The translations under genes and the position numbers were made by a program. Positions 53,238 to 60,177 of a DNA stretch of 64,000 bases are shown here, one piece after another. Source of the DNA: Burkholderiales bacterium (lineage in GTDB: Bacteria > Pseudomonadota > Gammaproteobacteria > Burkholderiales > Burkholderiaceae_C). Under the pieces are notes generated by a model. The model saw only the letters and a program-made list of their open reading frames with translations, did no database searches and was not told the origin of the DNA. The first letter of the stretch is position 1, and the number at the start of each line of letters is the position of its first letter. The DNA lies in the NCBI GenBank assembly GCA_016223165.1, contig JACRPO010000017.1, positions 1 to 64,000 of the forward strand. Direction: 5' to 3'.

Positions 53238-53301
53238 GGCTCACCGCCGGCCGCGCAGCCCTGACTCTCCGCCCGGCGCGCCCGGCCGGTGCTGACGGAG
53301 G

Positions 53302-54288
53302 TCAAAGTCGAACGACGATCCGTCCGCGCACGCGCCCGTCCATCAGCTCCTTCGCTGCCGCGAGCGCGCCTTCGAGGTCCACCTCGGTGACGATGCTCTC
53401 GAGCGTGGCCGGGTCGAGCTCGGCGGCGAGCCGTGCCCAGGCCGCCTGGCGGCGCGCGTGAGGCGCCATGACGCTGTCGATGCCGGCCAGCGTCACGCCG
53501 CGCAGGATGAAGGGCGCCATGCTGGCCGGCAGGTCCATGCCCTGTGCGAGGCCGCAGGCGGCGACGATGCCGCCGTAGCGCGTCTGCGCCAGCGTGTTGG
53601 CCAGCGTGTGGCTTCCGGCCGCGTCGACCGCTGCCGCCCAGCGCTCCTTCTGCAGCGGCTTGCCCGGGCCCGTGAGCTCGGCGCGGTCGATCACCGCGGC
53701 AGCACCGAGGCCGCTGAGATAGCCCGCCTCGCCCGCCTTGCCGGTGGCCGCGACGACGCGGTGCCCGCGCCGGGCCAGGAGCGTGATCGCGATGCTGCCG
53801 ACGCCGCCGGTGGCACCGGTGACCAGCACGTCGCCGGCACCGGGCACGACGCCGTGGCGCTCGAGCGCCAGCACGCACAGCATGGCCGTATAGCCGGCCG
53901 TGCCGATGGCCATCGCCTGGCGCGGCGTGAAGGCCGCCGGCAGCTTCACGAGCCAGTCGCCCTTGAGCCGCGCGCGCTCGGCCAGGCAGCCCCAGTGGGT
54001 CTCGCCCACGCCCCAGCCGTTGAGCACGAAGCGGTCGCCGGCCTGCCAGTCAGGATGGCGGCTCTCGAGCACGGTGCCGGCGCCATCGATGCCCGGCACC
54101 ATCGGCCACAGGCGCACGACCGGCGCGCGGTTCGTGAGGGCGAGGCCGTCCTTGTAGTTGAGCGTGCTGTACTCGGGACGCACGAGCACGCCACCTTCGG
54201 CCACTTCGGGCAGCCGCGCCTCTTCGAGTTGCGTGACACCGGCGCGGAAACCCGTGTCGTCCTTCTGCAGCAGCAGGGCCTTGAACAT
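53302..54288 (-). CDS. acuI: Acrylyl-CoA reductase AcuI (MDR family)
   Basis: A 328-residue zinc-free medium-chain reductase of the YhdH/AcuI type, NADPH-dependent reduction of acrylyl-CoA to propionyl-CoA. The start MFKALLLQKDDTG and YSTLNYKDGLALT, VPGIDGAGTV, GWGVGETHWGCLAERAR, VTGATGGVGSIAITLLARRGHRVVAATGK and GVTLAGIDSVMAP are all characteristic. The product is a natural substrate or product of the neighbouring PrpE pathway. It is divergent from the NlpC/P60 gene. Confidence 0.92.
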   Translation of the reverse strand: MFKALLLQKDDTGFRAGVTQLEEARLPEVAEGGVLVRPEYSTLNYKDGLALTNRAPVVRLWPMVPGIDGAGTVLESRHPDWQAGDRFVLNGWGVGETHWGCLAERARLKGDWLVKLPAAFTPRQAMAIGTAGYTAMLCVLALERHGVVPGAGDVLVTGATGGVGSIAITLLARRGHRVVAATGKAGEAGYLSGLGAAAVIDRAELTGPGKPLQKERWAAAVDAAGSHTLANTLAQTRYGGIVAACGLAQGMDLPASMAPFILRGVTLAGIDSVMAPHARRQAAWARLAAELDPATLESIVTEVDLEGALAAAKELMDGRVRGRIVVRL

Positions 54289-54371
54289 GGTGTGCTCGAT
54301 CCAGCGGCGCAACGAAAGGCCGCACAAGGCTGCATGATGCACGAGCGCGAAGACCCTGAACCGGAGGCCCG

Positions 54372-54410
54372 ATGACCCAGACCGCTCCAATCACCGACGC
54401 CAACCCATGA
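54372..54410 (+). CDS. 12-codon leader ORF before the NlpC/P60 gene
   Basis: A short ORF (MTQTAPITDANP) begins four bases after a perfect GGAGG and its stop overlaps the start of the next gene (ATGA). The NlpC/P60 gene has no ribosome site of its own, so translation of the leader probably delivers ribosomes to it by termination-reinitiation. The leader may have no function as a peptide. Chance occurrence cannot be excluded. Confidence 0.5.
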   Translation: MTQTAPITDANP

Positions 54411-54985
54411 CGCGCACCTGGGCGTCGGCCCTGCTGTCCGCGAGCCTGGCGCTCGGCGGGCTCTTCGTGCTCCTCGGCGTGGTCGGCCTCGCAGGCTGCG
54501 CCGGAGCGCCGCGGCGGGTGGCCACGGCCCCGCCGCTCGCGCCGGCGCAGGCCGCGCACATCGTGCTCACCGCCATGGCTTTTCTCGACACGCCCTACCG
54601 CCACGGCGGCAACGGTGTGGGCGCCGGTGGCGCAGGCGGCCAGGGTGCCGACGGCTTCGACTGCAGCGGCTTCACGCGCCATGTCTACGAACGCAGCCTC
54701 GGCCTCGCGCTGCCGCGCGCCGCCTGGGACCAGGCGCGCGCGCCGGCTTTCGTCGAGGTGGGCGCGGCCGACCTGCAACCCGGCGACCTGATCTTCTTCA
54801 ACACGCTGCAAAAGGCCTACTCGCACGTCGGCATCTATGTGGGCCAAGGCCGCTTCATCCATGCGCCGCGCCAGGGGACGAGCGTGCGCATCGAGGAGAT
54901 GCAGGGCGCCGCGGGTCGCTACTGGACGCAGCGCTTCGACGGTGCACGCCGGGCGATCGTCGCGGTGCCCGTCGCGGTGCCATAG
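54407..54985 (+). CDS. NlpC/P60 family lipoprotein, probable peptidoglycan endopeptidase
   Basis: A 192-residue lipoprotein with a signal peptide and lipobox (VVGLAGC). The C40 peptidase domain starts at about residue 60 (FLDTPYRHGGNG). The catalytic Cys is in GFDCSGFTRHVY, the His in YSHVGIYVGQGRFIHAP. A Gly-rich insertion separates the HGG from the DCSGF block. It should cut peptide cross-links in the cell wall. It is followed by moaA after 77 bp and probably depends on the short upstream ORF for translation. Confidence 0.9.
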   Translation: MTRTWASALLSASLALGGLFVLLGVVGLAGCAGAPRRVATAPPLAPAQAAHIVLTAMAFLDTPYRHGGNGVGAGGAGGQGADGFDCSGFTRHVYERSLGLALPRAAWDQARAPAFVEVGAADLQPGDLIFFNTLQKAYSHVGIYVGQGRFIHAPRQGTSVRIEEMQGAAGRYWTQRFDGARRAIVAVPVAVP

Positions 54986-55062
54986 AGGTCCCGTCCCGGA
55001 CTCGATTCCGGACTCCATCCCCGGCTGCAACCGCAGCCCGAAGCCGGGCCACAATCACGCCC

Positions 55063-56214
55063 ATGGGCGAAACGATCATCCCGCTGGCCGACCTGCGCTA
55101 CGCCGCCGCCGTGCCGCGCGTGCCGGCGGGCGCGCCGGCGCCGAACGGGCTCGTCGCCGACCGCCTCGGCCGGCCGCTGCACGACCTGCGCATCTCCGTC
55201 ACCGACCGGTGCAACTTCCGCTGCAGCTACTGCATGCCGAAGGAGGTGTTCGACCGCGACTACAGGTTCCTGCCGCAGAGCTCGCTCTTGAGCTTCGAGG
55301 AGATCAGGCGCGTGGCCGGCCTCTTCGTGGCCCACGGCGTGAGCAAGCTGCGGCTCACCGGCGGCGAGCCGCTGCTGCGCAAGCATCTCGAGGTGCTGGT
55401 GGCGCAACTGGCGCAATTGCGCACCGTCGACGGCCGCCCGCTCGACATCACCCTCACCACCAACGGCTCGCTGCTCGAACGCAAGGCGCAGGCGCTGCGC
55501 GACGCCGGGCTCAAGCGCATCACCGTCAGCCTCGATGCGCTGGATGACGCCATCTTCCGGCGCATGAACGACGTCGACTTCCCGGTCGCCGACGTGCTGC
55601 GCGGTGTCGACGCGGCGCTCGCCGCCGGCCTGGCGCCGGTGAAGCTGAACATGGTCGTCAAGCGCGGCACCAACGAGCAGGAGATCGTGCCGCTGGCGCG
55701 TTACGTGCGCGAGCGCTACGGACCGCGCGTCGTGCTGCGCTTCATCGAGTACATGGACGTCGGCGCCACCAACGGCTGGCGCATGGACGAGGTGCTGCCC
55801 TCCGACGACGTGCGCAAGGTGCTGCAGCGCGAGTTCGCGCTCGAGCCGCTCGACGCGAGCGCGCCGGGCGAAACCGCCGAGCGCTGGCGCTATGCCGACG
55901 GCGGCGGCGAAGTCGGCTTCATCAGCAGCGTCACCAAGGCCTTCTGCAGCGACTGCAACCGCGCCCGCCTGTCCACCGAGGGCAAGCTCTTCCTGTGCCT
56001 GTTCGCCAGCCGCGGCCATGACCTGCGCGCGCTCCTGCGCGGGCAGCGACCCGACGGCAGCGCCTGGAGCGACGCCGACATCGCCGCCGCCATCGGCCTG
56101 CTGTGGAGCGAGCGCGACGACCGCTACTCCGAGCTGCGCGGCGCCGGCCAGGCCGCCGCGCTATCGGGCAGCCACGGCGAGCGCCGCGTCGAGATGCACT
56201 ACATCGGCGGGTAG
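55063..56214 (+). CDS. moaA: GTP 3',8-cyclase MoaA
   Basis: A 383-residue radical-SAM enzyme for the first step of molybdopterin synthesis. The radical-SAM cluster is in SVTDRCNFRCSYCMPKE, and the second 4Fe-4S cluster in FCSDCNRARLSTEGKLFLCLF. The protein ends YIGG, the Gly-Gly tail required for activity. There is no ribosome site; CACAAT ends seven bases before the ATG, so it may be leaderless. It lies about 14 kb from the moeA-moaD-moaE genes and serves the Mo hydroxylase and formate dehydrogenase in this window. Confidence 0.97.
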   Translation: MGETIIPLADLRYAAAVPRVPAGAPAPNGLVADRLGRPLHDLRISVTDRCNFRCSYCMPKEVFDRDYRFLPQSSLLSFEEIRRVAGLFVAHGVSKLRLTGGEPLLRKHLEVLVAQLAQLRTVDGRPLDITLTTNGSLLERKAQALRDAGLKRITVSLDALDDAIFRRMNDVDFPVADVLRGVDAALAAGLAPVKLNMVVKRGTNEQEIVPLARYVRERYGPRVVLRFIEYMDVGATNGWRMDEVLPSDDVRKVLQREFALEPLDASAPGETAERWRYADGGGEVGFISSVTKAFCSDCNRARLSTEGKLFLCLFASRGHDLRALLRGQRPDGSAWSDADIAAAIGLLWSERDDRYSELRGAGQAAALSGSHGERRVEMHYIGG

Positions 56215-56415
56215 TGCGCGTGGGCGACAGAAAGCCTGGTCCGCGCCTTCTGCCGCCGACACTCCTTGGCCGGGTCCGCGCAGCGTGACAGGGTTGGCAC
56301 GCCGGCCGGGCTCCCGCAGCACAGACCGCCTGTAGGCTCGTTCCTTCGTGCGCAGCGGACGAGACAGCCGGCTTTGGCAGCCGATACCTGCGCACCGACG
56401 AGGGCTTCGCACAAG

Positions 56416-57513
56416 ATGACATTCAATTTCCGGACCGCTTCGCGCGGCTTCTGCAGTTCGGCGCGAGCGCCGCTCAGCGCCGCCCTCGCGGCCTTGGCGC
56501 TCGTCGGCGGCACGGCCTCGGCGCAGGCCACTTGGGAGCCTACGGCGCCGGTGGAGCTCGTGGTGCCCGCAGGCACGGGCGGCGGCGCCGACCTGATGGC
56601 GCGCTTCATCGCCGAAACGGTGCGCAAGCACGGGCTGATGAAGCAGCCGATCCAGGTCGTCAACCGCGCCGGCCAGTCCGGCGGCGAAGGCCTGCTGCTC
56701 ATGAAAGCCGAGCGCGGCAACCCGCACAAGCTGATCATCACGTTGTCGAATCTGTTCACCGCGCCGTTCGGTCATGCGCTGCCCTTCAGCTGGCGCGACC
56801 TGACGCCCGTGCAACTGCTGGCGCTGGACCAATTCGTGCTGTGGGTGCCCGCGTCCTCGCCTCACCACACGCCGCAGGACCTGTTCACCGCCATTCGCGC
56901 CAGTCCCGCGGGCAGCGTCAAGCTCGGGGGCACGGGCAGCAAGCAGGAAGACCAGATCATCGCCGTGCTGCTGGAGACGGCCCTGGCCACGCGCATCAAC
57001 TATGTGGCCCTGCGCGGCGGCGGCGACGTGGCCAAGGCGCTCGCGGCGAACGAGGTCGACCTGACCGTCAACAACCCCATCGAGGCCGAGGCACTCTGGC
57101 GCGCCGGCAAGGTGCGGCCGCTGTGCGTCTTCGACGGCGCGCGCCTGCCCTACCCGGGCAAGGTGGCGGGGCCACTCGGTTGGAGCGACCTACCCACCTG
57201 CATGTCCTCCGGCGTGCCGGTGCAGTACCTGATGATGCGCGGCATCTTCACCACGGGCGGCGCCACGCCGGCCCAGGTTGCCTACTACCAGCACCTGCTC
57301 GACCGCTTGCGCAGCCTGCCCGAATGGGAGGCCCTGATGAAGCAGGGCGCCTTCAAGAACTCGCCGATGGTCGGCGAGGCCTTCACCAACTGGCTCGACC
57401 GCAGCGAGCATTTCCACAAGGTGCTGATGCGCGAGGCGCGCCTGACGCCAGGAGGCACCGCGGCGGCCGCGTCGGCCCCGGTGGCGCAGCCGCGGCGCCC
57501 GCCGGCGCCCTGA
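56416..57513 (+). CDS. Bug/TctC-family tricarboxylate-transport binding protein
   Basis: A 365-residue periplasmic binding protein of the Bug family. A signal peptide covers about 1-37 (ending TASAQA). The family N-terminus ELVVPAGTGGGADLMARF and later VKLGGTGSKQEDQI and INYVALRGGGDVAKALAANEVD are typical. Bug proteins bind carboxylates and are very numerous in Burkholderiales; here there is no TctA/TctB membrane gene nearby. The C-terminal tail is Ala/Pro-rich. It is convergent with the LysR gene. Confidence 0.88.
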   Translation: MTFNFRTASRGFCSSARAPLSAALAALALVGGTASAQATWEPTAPVELVVPAGTGGGADLMARFIAETVRKHGLMKQPIQVVNRAGQSGGEGLLLMKAERGNPHKLIITLSNLFTAPFGHALPFSWRDLTPVQLLALDQFVLWVPASSPHHTPQDLFTAIRASPAGSVKLGGTGSKQEDQIIAVLLETALATRINYVALRGGGDVAKALAANEVDLTVNNPIEAEALWRAGKVRPLCVFDGARLPYPGKVAGPLGWSDLPTCMSSGVPVQYLMMRGIFTTGGATPAQVAYYQHLLDRLRSLPEWEALMKQGAFKNSPMVGEAFTNWLDRSEHFHKVLMREARLTPGGTAAAASAPVAQPRRPPAP

Positions 57514-57592
57514 GCACGACGACCGCGGCCCTCGGGTAAGGCGGGGGCGCAGGGCCTGCCGGCGTGCCCGGTGGGGGCGGCGTGCCCAGCGA

Positions 57593-58576
57593 TCACGCTC
57601 GTGGCGCAACGCTCGACCGCCCTGCCCGCCGCCCGCCGGCCCGGCGCGCGATGGCGCGCGGCAGCGGCACCACGCGCGCCAGCATCGACGCGCCCTCGCG
57701 CAGCAGGAATTCGCGGAAGGCCTGCGCCACCGGCGGCAGGCGCTTGTTGCGGCGCATGACGAGGTACCAGTTGAGCAGGCGCGGAAAGCCCTGCACGTCC
57801 AGCGCCACCAGGTCGCCGTCGGCCAGTTCCCGGCTGACCGTGTGCGCCGACAGGAAGGCCACGCCCATGCCGGCGATCACCGCCTGCTTGATCGTCTCGG
57901 TGCTCCGCACTTCCAGCGCGACGTTGACATGGGCATGGTGGCGGCCGAGCGCGTCGGCCATGGCGTGACGCGTGTCGGAGCCGTGCTCGCGCACGATGAA
58001 CGGCTCGCGCACCAGCCGCGCCAGCGGGATGTCGCGCTCGCCGGCCAGCGCATGCTCGCGTGCGGCAAGGATCAGGTAGGGGTGCGGCGCAAAGGGCTCG
58101 GCCAGCGCGTCGGCATCCTCGGGCGGACGCACCATCACCGCCAGGTCGGTGCGGTTGTCGGCGAGGTGGTCGAGCAGGTCGCCCCGGTTGTGCACCGACA
58201 GGTTGATCTTCACGCCCTCGTGGCGCCGCGCGAACTCGACGAGCAGCCGCGGCAGGAAGTAGTCGCCGGCGCTGATCACGGCCACGTTCAGGCGGCCACC
58301 GGAGACGCCCTGGAACTGCGTCATCGCCTCCTCGGCCTGCTCGAACTGCTGCACGATGAGGCGGCAGTGGTGCAGCAGCTCGGTGCCGGCGGCCGTGAGG
58401 TAGATCTTCTTGCCCAGCTGCTCGAACAGCGGCAGCCCGGCATGGCCTTCGAGCTTGCGGATCTGCGTCGACACCGCCGGCTGCGTGAGGTGCAGCTCCT
58501 CGGCCGCGCGCGAGTAGCTGGCCAGGCGCGCCACGGCCTCGAACACCTTCAGCTGACGAAAGGTCGCGTGTCGCAC
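57593..58576 (-). CDS. LysR-type regulator, CbbR-like
   Basis: A 327-residue LysR-type regulator. The N-terminal helix-turn-helix is FRQLKVFEAVARLASYSRAAEELHLTQPAVSTQIRKLEG, followed by a ligand-binding domain (GRLNVAVISAGDYFLPRLL). It resembles CbbR-type regulators. The GTG start is preceded by GGAGG seven bases upstream. It is divergent from the small unknown gene and panE, so it most likely controls that pair through the AT-rich intergenic region. A link to the formate dehydrogenase genes downstream is possible but not shown. Confidence 0.9.
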   Translation of the reverse strand: MRHATFRQLKVFEAVARLASYSRAAEELHLTQPAVSTQIRKLEGHAGLPLFEQLGKKIYLTAAGTELLHHCRLIVQQFEQAEEAMTQFQGVSGGRLNVAVISAGDYFLPRLLVEFARRHEGVKINLSVHNRGDLLDHLADNRTDLAVMVRPPEDADALAEPFAPHPYLILAAREHALAGERDIPLARLVREPFIVREHGSDTRHAMADALGRHHAHVNVALEVRSTETIKQAVIAGMGVAFLSAHTVSRELADGDLVALDVQGFPRLLNWYLVMRRNKRLPPVAQAFREFLLREGASMLARVVPLPRAIARRAGGRRAGRSSVAPRA

Positions 58577-58749
58577 CGGCCAACCTCCGGACCCGGCAGC
58601 TGCACGGGCCAATCCACATCCATTACCGATCAGTGATGCTTTTCATATTTTAGTTTGATTGTCATTTATCCATCCCCCTTCCTACGATGGCGCCGTCGAC
58701 GATCTCGCAGCACCGGCCCTCGCCACCTCGCCACTCAAGGAGTCCCGTC
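58577..58749. promoter_or_regulatory. LysR/divergent-gene control region with AT-rich core
   Basis: The gap contains the most AT-rich segment in this part of the window (about 58620-58670). It holds the palindromes ATCAGTGAT (58629-58637) and TGATTGTCA (58657-58665), and a TCA/TGA-bounded 16-mer at 58643-58658, as expected of a LysR operator. A rightward promoter is listed separately. Confidence 0.6.
58659..58688 (+). promoter_or_regulatory. Sigma70-like promoter for the small gene and panE
   Basis: TTGTCA (five of six consensus bases), an 18 bp spacer, then TACGAT (four of six). Transcription would start near 58695, about 55 nt before the ATG. It overlaps the TGATTGTCA palindrome, a natural place for LysR regulation. 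Confidence 0.5.
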
Positions 58750-59088
58750 ATGTCGTCCGCCATCGACCCCACCTGCACCGGCATCGACCTCGAGCGCGCC
58801 GCCTTCAACGCCGCGTTCTATGAACTGGGCCTGCGCTGGCACTGGGACGAGGAGACCTACGACGGCCTGCGCGCCTTGCCGGGCGAACGCGAGCAGGTGC
58901 AGCGCTACCTGCAGACGCGCCAGGCGCACCTGCTGCGCGCCTACGACGCCGCCTTCCTGACCGACGCCATCCTCGAGACGAAGGCGCGTTGCCTGCTCGC
59001 CCTCGCGAACTGCCATGGCCACCCGGCGCGAGCGGGCTTCGACTGGACCCGCTGGGCCGACCCGCGCTGGGGCGAGGTGGGCATCTGA
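58750..59088 (+). CDS. Small protein of unknown function upstream of panE
   Basis: A 112-residue cytoplasmic protein, acidic and rich in aromatic and Arg residues, with no signal or membrane segment. The ATG has AAGGAG seven bases upstream, so translation is well supported. Visible features are FYELGLRWHWDEETYDGL, ALANCHGHPARAGFDWTRW and a C-terminal Trp-rich end. I recognise no family. panE starts 11 bp downstream, so they form an operon divergent from the LysR gene, which probably controls them. Confidence 0.72.
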   Translation: MSSAIDPTCTGIDLERAAFNAAFYELGLRWHWDEETYDGLRALPGEREQVQRYLQTRQAHLLRAYDAAFLTDAILETKARCLLALANCHGHPARAGFDWTRWADPRWGEVGI

Positions 59089-59099
59089 GACCACGCCCC

Positions 59100-60107
59100 A
59101 TGAAGGTCGCCATCATCGGCGCCGGTGCCATCGGCGGGTACGTCGGCGCGAAGCTGGCACTGGCGGGTGAGAGCGTCACCTTCCTCGCCCGCGGCGCCAA
59201 CCTGCAGGCGATCCGCGAGCGAGGCATCAGGCTCGTCGCCGCCGACGGCAGCGAGCAGGTGGCGCGCGACGTGGCCGCAACCGATCGCTACGCCGATGCC
59301 GGCGTGCACGACGTGGTGGTGCTGGCGATGAAGGCGCACCAGGTCGAAGCAGTGCTGCCGGACTTGCCGCATCTCGTCGGCCCCGCCACCGTGGTCGTGC
59401 CGATGCAGAACGGCATCCCGTTCTGGTACTTCCACGCGCATGGCGGCGCGCTCGCCGGCACGCCGGTGCGCAGCGTCGACCCCAACGGCACGCTGATGGC
59501 GAACATCCCGCTCGCCCAGGTGCTCGGCTGCGTCGTGTACCCGGCGGCGGAGCTGGCCGCTCCGGGGGTCGTGCGGCACATCGAGGGCGACCGTTTCCCC
59601 ATCGGCGAGCTCGACGGTTCGCCGAGCGCACGGGCGACGCGCCTCTCGGAGTGCTTTGCGCGCGCCGGGCTGAAGGCGCCTGTGCTCACCGACATCCGCG
59701 CCGAGATCTGGCTCAAGCTGTGGGGCAACCTCACCTTCAACCCGATCAGCGCCCTCACGCAGGCCACGCTCGCGGGCATCTGCCAGTTTCCGCCCTCGCG
59801 CGAGCTGGCCGCGCACATGATGCAGGAGGCGCAGGCGGTGGCCAACCGGCTCGGCGTCACCTTCCGCGTGTCGCTCGACAAGCGCATCGCCGGCGCCGAG
59901 AAAGTCGGCCACCACAAGACCTCGATGCTGCAGGACATCGAAGCCGGCCGCGCGCCCGAGATCGAGGCGCTCGTCGGCTCGGTGGTCGAACTCGGGCGCC
60001 TGACCGGCACGCCGACGCCGCGCATCGAGGCGGTGTACTTGCTGGTCAAGCTGCTCGCGCACACGATGGCCGGGCAGCACGCCCGCCTGCAACTGCAGCC
60101 CCTGTAG
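59100..60107 (+). CDS. panE: Ketopantoate reductase family protein
   Basis: A 335-residue PanE/ApbA-family NADPH oxidoreductase. The Rossmann motif is VAIIGAGAIGGYVGAKLALAG. VLAMKAHQVEAVLP, VPMQNGIPFWYF, the catalytic-lysine region IWLKLWGNLTFNPISALT and HHKTSMLQDIEAGRAPEIEALVGSVVELG follow. The family reduces 2-dehydropantoate but also contains related reductases; the catabolic-looking operon with a LysR regulator leaves room for another 2-keto acid substrate. The unknown small gene is 11 bp upstream. It is convergent with fdsA. Confidence 0.88.
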   Translation: MKVAIIGAGAIGGYVGAKLALAGESVTFLARGANLQAIRERGIRLVAADGSEQVARDVAATDRYADAGVHDVVVLAMKAHQVEAVLPDLPHLVGPATVVVPMQNGIPFWYFHAHGGALAGTPVRSVDPNGTLMANIPLAQVLGCVVYPAAELAAPGVVRHIEGDRFPIGELDGSPSARATRLSECFARAGLKAPVLTDIRAEIWLKLWGNLTFNPISALTQATLAGICQFPPSRELAAHMMQEAQAVANRLGVTFRVSLDKRIAGAEKVGHHKTSMLQDIEAGRAPEIEALVGSVVELGRLTGTPTPRIEAVYLLVKLLAHTMAGQHARLQLQPL

Positions 60108-60177
60108 AGAGTGGTGCGCGAGCGCGCCCGCGCAACGGCGTCGGGGACGCAAGCTTCGCCAGAGGCTCGCGCGGCCG

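Noticed and set aside
58750..59088. FdsD small subunit of formate dehydrogenase
   Set aside because: It is on the other strand, separated from fdsA by panE, and its sequence does not resemble FdsD as I remember it.
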